Below, in pieces: positions 36,140 through 46,675 of a DNA stretch of 64,000 bases. The position numbers and the translations under genes were made by a program. This stretch comes from Platanthera guangdongensis (Eukaryota; Streptophyta; Magnoliopsida; Asparagales; Orchidaceae), in NCBI GenBank assembly GCA_039583875.1, contig CM077149.1, positions 25,247,194 to 25,311,193 of the forward strand, given 5' to 3'. The notes beneath the pieces were generated by a model, which was not told the origin of the DNA, did no database searches, and saw only the letters and a program-made list of their open reading frames with translations. Numbering within the stretch: position 1 is the first letter of the stretch; each line of letters begins with the position of its first letter.

Positions 36140-36356
36140 CTAAGGTGGACAAGACACACACAATAGCGGTCGTACCCAAGCAAACAACATAAAATAAGAA
36201 CACGCAGGTTCCTCAAACACACAAATATGCATTCCTATCATGGACATTCCGGAGTTCATTCGTAGACTTGGGTTTGCACAAACACGTGCTCGCCACCCCA
36301 CAAAAGAAGTCGGCCACGACTTCGAGAGGTAAAGACCAAGACGACCGATACCAAAA
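36140..36356 (-). other. Element D leader with PBS and hairpin
   Basis: After the 5' LTR (minus) comes TTTTGGTATCGGTC, a degenerate tRNA-iMet-type PBS (about 36343-36356). A hairpin of GAAGTCG and CGACTTC around TGGC (36306-36323) follows. A stretch GTGTTTGAGGAACCTGCG is shared with the B leader. It ends in a pyrimidine-rich CTTGTCCACCTTAG acceptor-like sequence. Confidence 0.7.
36306..36323 (-). ncRNA. PBS-proximal hairpin in the D leader RNA (predicted structure)
   Basis: Perfect 7-bp stem, tetraloop TGGC. The B counterpart (50980-50997) has GAATTCG/CGAATTC around TGGA, so one base pair changed from G-C to T-A with pairing kept. Confidence 0.6.
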
Positions 36357-38844
36357 TGTAACAACCCCATCCGTTCATATGATATATTCTAGAAGGTCCG
36401 GCCGGGGCCCCACAGGATATATCACAAAACAGTCGGTGAAGGTACAGGATGATACCAGAGTCGCGCATCGCACCTAACACAAAGCATTCTAGCGGAAGCC
36501 TAGACTACAACTTGAACTCCTCATGAATGTCCAAACATAAAACTCCACATTTTATATCATATAGGAATGTCTTACAACAAGTACAAAAGAGTTGGCCTTA
36601 TGGCCTATACAGGGCTTTCACACAGTGGCCTAAAACAATTGGCGCGCAGGCGGCCACACGAAAAGAAAACACACAACAACATCGAGCCTTCGAGGGCTCG
36701 CAACAGTAGCAGCAACAGCAGCAGGAACATCAACCTCTATGCGTCCCGCTCAGCTCTCCAGCACCTGTATAGGGACAATCCACCCAACGGTGGCAAACAA
36801 AAGCAACGGTCAGCGTTCAGCTGACCAAATTATAACGACCCTACCCCTTCTCTCAGGGTAGCGGTACTTCCCTGCAAGCATAGCAAATCACAAGGATGGC
36901 AATCTATATATATCATCAAATGTGCTTTCACGCACACAAGCCATCACAACCGTTCGCCACCCGGCCCAACGGTCCGTGCACTCAGGGCACATTCTTGGTG
37001 TTCTGGCAAAGCTCTTGCCCACCACCATATTAGGGTCACAGCCCAACGGTAAATATCTTGAGCATTTACTCCATGGCGTGCAGCCGGAGTTAGTCTTCCT
37101 ACACCGGGATGGCCCGTAGCCCCCCATTATGTCATGGCGCGCAGGCCGAAGACTCTTGCTATGCGCTCCAACAGACCGCACTTTTTGGTCTCACGTCGGA
37201 CGGACATAGCGCAGGTCGGATCCTCCACCCCCCGTTGCTCAAATCGCCTTGCTTTCTCCGAGTACAGCGTACTCATGGCTATATCAAAGGCGCGGATCGG
37301 TCTCACCAATCATGTTCTTGGCATTCAAGCCTGGGTATTTCTCTATACCCATTTCTCTCATAGCAACAGCGGGTCTTTCCTGGGCACACCAGTACTTCCT
37401 GTGACTCTCTCCATAGGTGGACAGCGCACAAGCACAAATGTCAGGGGTCTTTCCTAGCTCTCATGCCAGTACTTCATGTTACTCGCTTCACAGGTGGACA
37501 CCCTACGACATCAAGCATCATAAAAAGGGCCTTTCCTGGTCCCACCAGTACTTCCTGTGCCTCAATCACAGGTTGGACCCAAAACCATCACATGGCTATT
37601 TTCCTGGGCTACCACCCCAGTACTTCATGCTACTCCTTTTCGCAGGCATAACCCGTAGACTACTTACACTACACGTTTATCACGGAGTCTTCTCCGGTTC
37701 GTATGCAACATCACCAATCCAGACCAACCTGTCCAGATGGGCTTCACACAGCATGCCTATTCCGTACTCCATTTCCGGATCTATATGCTAACAAAGGGGA
37801 TTTCAAGCATCCACCCAAGGATTTCCAAAATCAGCCACCTCTTGGTGGGGGAAATCACAAAGCTATGCCAAAAGAAGCCTTCATATGGCTAGGAAGAAGA
37901 GTCGTTACCCTTGACGACCGCTTCGGTGCCATGACCTCCAAGCTAGCTTGCAAGACTCGCAAGATTGATTCCTCCGCAACGCCGGCTTCGGATCTCTCGT
38001 CGGTAAACCGCAGCACCACCAGCAGCAGCCCCCTTTTCTTCTTCCTCCTCCTTTCTCTCTCTCTTTCTCTCTCTTAACTTCAAGAAAGCTTAAGGCCAAG
38101 GAAATGAGAATCATTTCTCTGATTTCGGCCTTTAGGAAAAAGAGGAAGAGGCTTCAGCCCTTGGATCCCAGCTGAAGGAATGGACGGCCACGATTTTGCC
38201 AAAAACACAGATTTTGACCCGACACGGCCTCGGACACGGCCGTGTGCCAGGCTGTGTGCCTCAAGAAGTGGTCAACCGACTTATCCAAACCAGTGACACG
38301 CCCATGGGACACGCCCGTGTCATGGGCGTGTCACCAACACGCCTTCGAACACGCCCGTGTCTGTGGCCGTGTGCCTGGGCGAAAAAAATCCCAAAACATC
38401 CCGAGACTTCACACGGCCTGTGACACGCCCGTGTCCCAGGCCGTGTGCCCTGACACGGCACAAAGACACGCCCTGTCGAAATCCTTCGGCGGGCTGAGTT
38501 CGTCGACCCGATTTGACACGGCCTGTGACACGCCCGTGTCACAGGCCGTGTGCACTTCTCGACACTTGATGCACACACGTCTCGACACTTGACGATCGTC
38601 GAGATAAAGTCGTCGAGCATGCGACATGGCCTTGGACACGCCCGTGTCCTGGGCCGTGTGCCCCCTCTCGACACATCGTCGAGCGGAAAAAATTGTCGAG
38701 ACAAAGCCCGATCGTCGACACACCTCGACACGCCCTGCGACACACCCGTGTCGCAGGCCGTGTCAGCTGACACGCCCTGGGACACGCCCGTGTCCCAGGC
38801 CGTGTCACGTAAAAATTCCTGTTTCCGAAATTTGGACTGTTACA
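36357..38844 (-). repeat. 5' LTR of element D (2.5 kb)
   Basis: Plus-strand ends TGTAACAACCCC and GGACTGTTACA, next to the PBS. The TSD GAAAC follows at 38845-38849. Partner of the split LTR at 15223-16082 plus 29815-31443. TATA-like run at about 36904-36915 (minus direction GATATATATAG). Palindrome array at 38218-38808. Confidence 0.95.
38218..38808. repeat. GACACGCCCGTGTC palindrome array in the D 5' LTR
   Basis: The longest unit has 17-nt arms, 38516-38532 and 38535-38551, fully complementary around CC. Other units are CCTGGG…CCCAGG (38776-38799) and CCTGCG…CGCAGG (38734-38757, one mismatch). Confidence 0.92.
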
Positions 38845-38849
38845 GAAAC

Positions 38850-39353
38850 ACCCTCATCCTTATGACTCTTGTGCCTATTATATGAGTGCCTGAAATCTTT
38901 AACTTGGCACGTGTGCTTATACAATGATATGATATGTATGCAGAGCTATGCATTCTAAAGAAAAACCTTAATGCATGTATGAGCGACATATACATACAAT
39001 GTTATGCATCCCATAATATATAATATTATATGTAACGAAAAAGGTAAAACGTACTAATGGGCATCCATTTGATGGTGGTTATGCATCTCATACTACATAA
39101 CTGTCACATGTCACCACCTATGGTGGATCCATATACAAACACATATTATGCATCTCATACTACATAATATGCCCCGTATACTTCTTCTTTTGTGCTATGA
39201 GTGTAGTGTTCATGCTTCCATCAAGATCTACTGATGACATATTGGTGTGTGTATGCAATGAATGACACGACGAGAGTTTTGCCTAATGGCAAGTTGTTCG
39301 ACCAAATTGCTAAACCAACTGCCCCTCATGTAGAACCTGACTTTGATACAAAC
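38850..39353 (-). other. Element C leader, PBS-proximal part, with hairpins
   Basis: Non-coding. On the minus strand a degenerate PBS, TTGTATCAAAG (about 39342-39352), follows the LTR end. Hairpins with the loop TAGTATGAGATG are at 39142-39171 (9-bp stem CATATTATG/CATAATATG) and 39078-39101 (6-bp stem GTTATG/CATAAC). A degenerate third copy is near 39001. The same hairpin family is in the A leader at 54971-55147. Confidence 0.75.
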
Positions 39354-39890
39354 TGTCACAACCCGCATTTCTCCCACAACGGCGCAATATCAAAGTAAGG
39401 GGAAATGCGCGTCATGATGCCACGTCAGCAGGGGATAACTGCAGACGCCCAGATAACTCTCCAAAATAACACAAACATAAGATTTAAATGATCAATTGAA
39501 GAAGTTTAATTTGGGCTAAACAATCAGCCGTATCTCTCGGCTTGGTGGCTCACTAGTCCACCAAGGAGAAAGTAGTTGAACGCAGCGGAAAAATACTATA
39601 GTAATCAAATTGGACATCCTACATGAGTCTAACATCCGAAAAAAGGGAAACTCATGACATGCAGTACTTCTAAATTTATAATAATAATATCAAAGTAGTC
39701 GATACGTCATTCAAAAGAGTGACTTAGAGTTTTAAATCGGGCTATGCATGAAATAATATTAGTTTGTTTTATATTTGAAAATATCTAAGGCATCCTAGCA
39801 TAAATCCTTCCCAGAGAGTAAGAACTACTACCATAAGAGTGGACACTAGCAACTAGCAAAATATCCAAGAACAACAATAAACTATAAAAG
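39354..39890 (-). repeat. 3' portion of a C-family LTR
   Basis: The minus strand ends …GGGTTGTGACA at 39354, next to the PBS. It aligns with the last 450-500 bp of the A LTR (shared CAGTTATCCCCTGC, GACGTGGCATCA and GGAAAGATTTATGCTAGG-like stretches). About 2.3 kb of the expected LTR is missing to the right, where F-type sequence begins. Confidence 0.8.
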
Positions 39891-41727
39891 TGAGCAGTTA
39901 GATCAGGAATACTCTAGAGGGGGTGAATAGAGTATTCAGAGTTTTATAAAATTCTCTGCTTGATACTACAGATTAGTCTAAGTGTATTAGTAAGTAAATC
40001 AAAATATAAAAGCATAGAAACTAACTACCACAGCCACAACAAGAAAACAAAAGAAAGAGGGCGACCAAACGATACAAGAAATTTATAATGTTTCCCCAAC
40101 CTGGGTACATCCACTCTTCTACCACCCTGGTAGGAATCCACTCAGGTTTTTGATCAGGTGCCTAACACCAATGAGCTTTTGATCTAGTGCTCAAAAACCA
40201 AATCCCAAGTCTTTTGATCAGGTGACTTGTAACAAGGAATCACTTTTGAAGGGAGATGACAACCCTTTACACAGTGAGGGTGAGAGAGTTGATTATGTCT
40301 TCTTTATCAACAATCAGAGAGAAGACTTGTGGATTATTGATGGTAGCAAATGGCTCCCCCTGAGATATTGAATGGTTCAGGGAAATATGGAAGTCTTGCT
40401 GCAGGGTGATAGTCCTTCAAGCTTTTAGCCTTTATCTGCAGGATCTTCTTGATAGATTTGATAGTTGTTGTCCTTGTATGTTGAAGTAATAAGACTCTTG
40501 ATTTTGTATAATTGTTCTTCTTCTTCTGAGTGCAGATCTTCTTTTTGTATCAGAGCTTTTATGAGAGGAGCAGAGAAACTGTTGAAGACAGACTGATTGT
40601 AATTCTCTATGTCTGTGTATGCTATGCCTCTATAATTGCTCTGGTACTCTGATTCTTCTTACTTGCTTGCTTTCTTGCTTACTATCTTACTATCAGGAAA
40701 GAGAGAAAAATCTCTTTTATATTTCTTGAGAGAATTTCCATTCGAAATTTGAATCCTTCTACGGCAATCAATGCTGGTGGTGCTTGAAAATAAACTACAT
40801 TGATTTCTTTCCCCAACTGTCCCTTGGAAAATTGAAAAACAATAATTCTGATCAAAGCCGTGAATAATGTACCGTCCAACAGTAATATTCAGATAATATT
40901 TTATCATTAATCATTCAGAAATTATTGCCATATACTAAGGACAGAAGGAATAAATGTTAAGTCTGGAATCGTCGAACTGATGACAGAATTCATCTAGCTG
41001 ATAATTGTGTTCGTCGACTGGAGTTCAGCAACTATTCTGGACTTTGAATATTCACAGTTGTATCTGAAATGAATGTTAAAGTCTCCAGAATTCGTCGACC
41101 TAAGATTTGATTTCGTCAAGCTGATTTTCTGGAGTTGTCAAATATTTTGTCTGTCGACACAATTATTCCTGGTGTCGACACAGGTGGTGTCGACTGATAT
41201 CATGTATGTCGACACAAGTCTTCTGTGTGGTGTTGACACAACCTTTCCAAAGTGTCGACTGATGATCTGTGTGTCGACACAGTTACTCCTGGTGTCGACA
41301 CAGGTGGTGTCGACTTATATCCTGTGTGTTGACACAAGTCTTCTGTGTAGTGTCGACACAACCTTTCCAAAGTGTCGACTGATGATCTGTGTGTCGACAC
41401 AAGTGCTTCTAGTGTCGACTCTGTTGGTGTCGACATATACTCTGAGTGTCAACACAAGTCTTTTGGTTCTAAGTTGTTGAAGTAGATAATCTAGAATTTG
41501 TCGAGCAGAGAACTAAGTTCGTTGACCTGAGACTAGAGAACATAGTCTTGACAGAATGTTGTAGTATTCCAAAGTTTCATTGACCAAAGAATGTAGTTCG
41601 TCGACCAAAGTCGGATTCTCAGGATTTGGCCTAGACTCTAGGACACAACTATGACCCTGGCTATATATTGTGGGTCATATGATCCTAACTTAGTGAACCT
41701 AGCCCAAATCTTACTAGGGATCCAACA
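39891..41727 (-). repeat. F-type LTR, left (3' LTR in minus orientation)
   Basis: The plus strand ends …CTAGGGATCCAACA, so the minus strand starts TGTTGGATCCC. A purine tract AAATGGGGGAGAT (41728-41741, minus) flanks it, so this is a 3' LTR. The left limit is set at TGAGCAGTTAG (39891), where C homology stops; the five bases before it are AAAAG. It contains a GTGTCGACAC array (about 41150-41460). It resembles 46676-48126 but with clear divergence. Confidence 0.75.
41150..41462. repeat. GTGTCGACACA array in the left F LTR
   Basis: A longer period of about 120 bp (CTGTGTGTCGACACA… AAGTGTCGACTGATGATC) is repeated about 2.5 times, and each unit holds several GTCGAC-centred palindromes. The right F LTR has TTCGTCGAGCTGAG-type repeats in this position instead. 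Confidence 0.85.
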
Positions 41728-41917
41728 ATCTCCCCCATTTGGGTGTGTTCACTAATTACCGATTCAAATCAAAATTAAAAAATAAACAAAGCAGAAAAAG
41801 CAAATATCTGGCAGAGATTAATAACACATGCAACAGATATATATATATATATACATAAGCTTTGTTCAGATTATAGAGCAGTTATAGATAATTTTAGAAA
41901 ACAAAAGGGTTCAAAAT
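41728..41917 (-). other. F element PPT and 3' untranslated stretch
   Basis: PPT AAATGGGGGAGAT next to the LTR (minus). The rest up to the stop codon at 41918 is AT-rich with a short TA repeat (41839-41852). Nothing else seen. Confidence 0.6.
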
Positions 41918-44883
41918 TTACTTCTTCTGTTTCTTTTCCTTTGGCATTTCATGCTTGCTCTTCTCTCCAGGCTTTGTCAACACAATCTCTCTTTTGGTAT
42001 CTGAAGCTTGCACTGTTATCATGGTCATGTCAGCAGCCCCTATAATCTTCAAAGATGTAGCTCTGGGGATAACTTCTTCTGGGTGCAACTTCATGTAGTC
42101 ATCAACATTGAAAAACTTATTTGCTTTATCAAATATATTAAGTTCCTCTTTCCTGTACTTTGACATTGTTGAATATTCAGAAGGATCCTTTCCTTTAACT
42201 TTGGCTTTGTTAATCATAGAAAGGCCTACAATTTCCTGGAACCTAACAATTCTAGCAGTAGTAGTTGTTTCAGGATCTTCAAAAGGAATAGATGGAGAAG
42301 ATGGTCTTTTAGAGCTTTCAGCTGGTTGATGTTCAGTGGATTGTTGTTGTTGTTGTTGATGTTGTTGTTGCTGCTGATGTTGCTTTCCTGAAGAGTATTG
42401 CCTGTGTTGGCTACTTCCATGCGATCTCCCTTGGTGTCTTTAATATATTTGAAGTGGGGCAGATCTTTGAGAAGATGTGCTTGAAAGACCAGCAGTTGGA
42501 GGAGGTGGAGGAGGTAGATCTCTTCTATATTTCTGAACTGGTGGAGGAGAGTACCTTCTGCTTTTCTTCCTTTCCTTTTGCTGATTTTTGGATAGCCACA
42601 TCTAGGCTGGCATCCTTTTGTATGGAGTTATCTTTTGGAGAATATAATAGGGAGTGTCATTGTTTGGATTTGGCTTTGGAGCAGGAGAAGGAGGGGCTTT
42701 TCTTTTCTTTGATACTAACTTCCTCTTAGGTTCATCATTTGAATCATCTTCCTCATCCTCATCCTCAGCATTATCATTATTACATCCCTGAGGGTTATCA
42801 TATAGGTCATTGAGTGCTTTCAGAGCCTCAGCATAAATGATTGGCTTTTTAAGAGCTTGAGCAGAAACTTTAACAGAACCAGGAGAAGAAGCCATAGGAG
42901 AGACCGGCGAACTAGTTCTGACAGTGCTTTCAGCAGCTGCCTTACTTTCTTCTTCTATATCAGCCAAAATCAAATCATTCAGATTTGGAATGGGTGAGTC
43001 ATCCATTACAAATGTTGGAACAGAAATAACTTCTTCTGGAGATGGCATGATTGCTGACTTTGAAATAACAAAACTATCTCTAAGTTGCTTAGCAACTTTT
43101 GGAGAGATTGGAGAAGTATATGGCACAATAGCCAAGGATGGCTTAGTAGGTACTGCTGGAATATAATTCAGAAAGGCAGTATCAAAACTTTTAAATAAAT
43201 CAACTAAGTTTACTGTGGGATTAATTATGAATTCAGAAACATAAAAAATGTCTTCAGCAACTCTCTTCAGGGACTGACTCATCAACTTCCATGTCAGTCT
43301 CAATGAAATGAATCAAATCAATTAAATCTCTATCATCAGGAATAAAATCTGCATTCCCTGGAATTAAATCTGTATCTACTAGTAGTGCTTCTGCCTCTGC
43401 TGTTACTGAAGCTGCTGGAGCTGAGATTTCTACTTCTGCTGGAGGTGCTGCAGCTTCTTCATTAAGCATCTCCCCCTGCCTGATTTCAGTGTATACTGGA
43501 GCCAGACCCCTAAATGAAGAGGGGGCAGCAGTGAAGGCAGAAAGTTGAGCAGATAGAGTAGATATAGAGGTAGCAAGAGGTATAATGGCCTCTGCTATGA
43601 TTGATTTTATGAGGGGTGTGATGATAACAATGATGGAAGATATGGTGGAGGGGTCCAATATTGGAGCAGTGGATGTTTCAGATGTTGTGTTAGTAGAAAC
43701 ATATGGAGGAATGATATATGTTGGAGATGATGAAGGAGGGACAGCTTGCATGTGGATATCTTGAGGAGGAGGAGAATTGAGGGGGAAGTCAGAAGATCAA
43801 AAGTTGGAATGGAGGATAGGTGAGGTGGAAGAGGAGATGAAGGTGGTGTTGAGAGAATATATGTGTTCATGGGGAGAATCAAGTGGTGTTGGTGGTTGGC
43901 TTTCATGAAAGGTGGAAGATGGGATCTCTGTAAGATCAATTTGTGGATATGTAGGTGGAGTAGTAACACGAGTAGAGTGTTGTTGTTGTTGTTGCAGTAT
44001 AGGTTGTTGTTGTGGTTGTGGAGTTGGAGAGATGGTTTGGACTGTTTGTGGAAGTGTAGGTTGAATAGTTGGAACAGATGATGAAGGTGGAATGATCTCT
44101 TCATCAGGGTGGAGAGTGGATCTTACAGCCCTGGTGCTTTCAGAAGCTGTTGTGGAAGATGGTGATACCTTGGAGGGCTTGCCTGTTGTGCTATCCCACC
44201 TCCCAAATAAGGCACAAATTAGCCTTTTACTGGAATTTATGAATATGGTCGGTGAGACCAGTGATTCATCAGCCTTTTTCTTTAAGAAGATCCCTAGGAT
44301 CCTTCCAATACAGACTTCCTTCTTATTGTTCTTTTTCTTTATCAAATCAAATATGATTTGAGCCCAATCCACTTCCTTCTTATTAATCACTGCACACATA
44401 ACCAGAAACTGGTGTCTGGTAATGTATTCATGGGCAGTATGCTTGCCCAGCAAAACCTTTCCTACAATATCTGCCAGAAATTTGTATTCGGCAGGTAAGT
44501 GTTTCTTTAACAACTTATTTGGGTTATCTCCAGTATAACCCATCAGACTTAACACCATGTCATATTCTTCAGAATCAATGTCTAATTGTGCTTCTCCATT
44601 AACCATTCCAAAAATCTTAGTAAGTACAGTGGGAGATAAAGACATAGAGTTACCCGCAATTGTTCTGATCATAGTGTTCTACTCTGATGTAGATGTATAA
44701 ACCCACTCTCTGATTTCAGTAGCAGACATTTATCCTTATTGACATTAGATTTTTCAGTTTATGTTCCTCCAGAAGTTCCAGTATATGCAGAAACATTGGA
44801 TCTGAATGTTGAAAGGATTCGAAGTCGACGTCAAAGCCCGTGTCAAACTTCATTCTGGTTAGGGCACCTGCTGGAATAGCCAT
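41918..44883 (-). pseudogene. F element ORF: uncharacterised retroelement-associated protein, broken
   Basis: The ATG at 44883 (minus) begins MAIPAGALTRMKFDTGFDVD. A frameshift near 44735 leads to MSATEIREWVYTSTSE, then a TAG near 44682. A 290-codon stretch follows (SPTVLTKIFGMVNGEAQLD, HEYITRHQFLVMCAVINKKEVDWAQIIFDLI), then a long proline/serine/glutamine-rich region, an acidic stretch (NAEDEDEEDDSND) and a lysine-rich end (KEKKQKK). I see no protease, RT, RNase H or integrase motif. The pattern recalls the 'putative plant transposon protein' family often annotated in asterid genomes, but that is recollection and I do not assign a function. Its place next to the PPT is where env-like or extra ORFs sit in some elements. 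Confidence 0.6.
42341..42386. repeat. TTG trinucleotide repeat inside the F ORF
   Basis: Near-pure TTG/GTT run (minus CAA), read as asparagine or glutamine depending on frame. A similar run is at 43978-44030. Confidence 0.8.
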
Positions 44884-45309
44884 TGGAATCACCTTCAAGA
44901 GAGACAAACGACGATCAAGTGCAAGAGAACAGAAAGCGCGGGATGGAGGTCAAAGAAAAATCAAGATATAAGATTTTCCAGAATATGAATCAACAAGCTC
45001 CATTCCACGAAAATTAAGAAATTCTTCGCCCTGAGATCGACGAATTAATTAATAGTCAAATAATTCGTCGAGCTCTGTCTGAAGATTTGAAGACATTTCG
45101 TCGAGCTCCTTTCGACGAAAGTTTTCTGGAGTGAATTTGTCAATCTCCGTTCGACGAAACAACTTCACTCACAGAGACTTAGTCATCCTGCGTTTGACGA
45201 ATATCTCACAAACTTTCCATAGTTCGTCGAGCTCCATTCGACGAACTTTTGCAAATTCATCGAGTGCAGACTTAAACTAAACTAAGTCTTCTCCTTTGAT
45301 CATTCCAGC
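44884..45309 (-). other. F element 5' region with TTCGTCGA repeats, cut by the gap
   Basis: Upstream of the F ORF start. From about 45030 to 45260 it contains repeated TTCGTCGAGCTC / TTCGACGAA palindromic motifs like those in the right F LTR. The N gap begins at 45310, so it is unclear whether this is leader or LTR. Confidence 0.5.
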
Positions 45310-45809
45310 NNNNNNNNNNNNNNNNNNNNNNNNNNNNNNNNNNNNNNNNNNNNNNNNNNNNNNNNNNNNNNNNNNNNNNNNNNNNNNNNNNNNNNNNNNN
45401 NNNNNNNNNNNNNNNNNNNNNNNNNNNNNNNNNNNNNNNNNNNNNNNNNNNNNNNNNNNNNNNNNNNNNNNNNNNNNNNNNNNNNNNNNNNNNNNNNNNN
45501 NNNNNNNNNNNNNNNNNNNNNNNNNNNNNNNNNNNNNNNNNNNNNNNNNNNNNNNNNNNNNNNNNNNNNNNNNNNNNNNNNNNNNNNNNNNNNNNNNNNN
45601 NNNNNNNNNNNNNNNNNNNNNNNNNNNNNNNNNNNNNNNNNNNNNNNNNNNNNNNNNNNNNNNNNNNNNNNNNNNNNNNNNNNNNNNNNNNNNNNNNNNN
45701 NNNNNNNNNNNNNNNNNNNNNNNNNNNNNNNNNNNNNNNNNNNNNNNNNNNNNNNNNNNNNNNNNNNNNNNNNNNNNNNNNNNNNNNNNNNNNNNNNNNN
45801 NNNNNNNNN
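45310..45809. other. Assembly gap, exactly 500 N
   Basis: A round-number run of N. It is a conventional scaffold gap, so order, orientation and distance of the two flanking contigs are not supported by sequence here. Confidence 0.99.
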
Positions 45810-46675
45810 GCGGGGCGGACTGCTATCAACAAGCCGCCGACCAATGTTGTGGAGTCCGCTCAGCCGCCAGGTCGCCAGACTGCAAACCAATCCGCGCGAC
45901 TCAACCCTTATCCAATGCGGTAGGTCCTTCATCCGAATCATCGGCCTAAAAACCAAACAATCTCGTTCATAAAAGGAACCTAGACTGAAGTAGGTGACTT
46001 TGAAGAAGTGAATAATTTTGCTCGCTCTTGGTGACTCTTGTGTCCCCCCTCCGCCCGGATAGAGATCCTGTGCTGTGCAGGTTGTGCGGATAGCGCTGGA
46101 AAGAATTGATTGCTGTCAGGGACAGGGCGGTCTGCGGTTAAGCAACAGGCGGGCGGGCCGCGGGCTGCAGGGCAGTCTTCTTCGGCAACTGGTTCGGGGT
46201 TCCCTGCTTCAGGCGGACTGATTCGGTGACGCAGCTTGTGCGGTCTGGCGGCCTGCAGATCGGCGGTGAAGAGCTAAGCATTGGAATAAGGGTGAGTCCG
46301 CGCGGCTTGGGTTGCAGTCTGGCGACCTGGCGGACTGAGCGGACTCCACAACAGTAGGTCGGCGGCTTGTTGATTGAGTCCGCGCGGCTTGTTTTTTGTT
46401 CTTGTCTTTGTAACTGTCTCTGCTCTCCCGGTGTTGGGTTTTGGTGAAGCATGTCTCGCCATGTATGTCTCGCCTTGTAAAGAAGTTTGCTCTTGATCAA
46501 TAAAGAAGCTTGTGCTGCATGTGTTGCTGGTTGTTACTGCTTTGTTGAGATAACCCCTGCTAACTCCACGATCCGGGAAAACTTTCAACATTATAAGTGG
46601 GTGTATTCTCCTTCGGTTTGTTGAGTTTTCAACAGGGTATCCAAGGGGCGTCTGCGGTTTGTTGAATTTTAACAT
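45810..46675. mobile_element. GC-rich unclassified insert with inverted repeats in the right F LTR
   Basis: GC-rich 0.87 kb unlike its surroundings. Arms at about 45825-45919 and 46274-46383 are inverted copies (about 105 bp, roughly 90 percent alike by eye), spaced by about 355 bp. An ATCAATAAAGAAGC polyadenylation-like stretch is near 46495 and TGTTGA…TTCAACA motifs occur near 46540-46660. F sequence resumes at about 46676 (TGAGATATTGAA). It could be a copia-type LTR piece or a foldback element. The left part is hidden by the gap. Confidence 0.45.

Larger units (their letters stand above)
15223..38844 (-). mobile_element. Element D: Tekay-like LTR retrotransposon (minus strand), with element E nested in its 3' LTR
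   Basis: The TSD GAAAC is at 15218-15222 and 38845-38849. Order on the minus strand: 5' LTR (38844-36357), PBS, leader, gag, intron, PR-RT-RNase H-IN-chromodomain, PPT, 3' LTR (31443-29815 and 16082-15223). Without E it is about 9.9 kb. The first 860 bp of the two LTRs differ at about 16 places by eye, so D is older than E. The coding region is close to element B in domain sequence. Confidence 0.92.

Noticed and set aside
45272..45956. Frames of about 200 codons spanning the N gap
   Set aside because: They consist almost wholly of undetermined residues.
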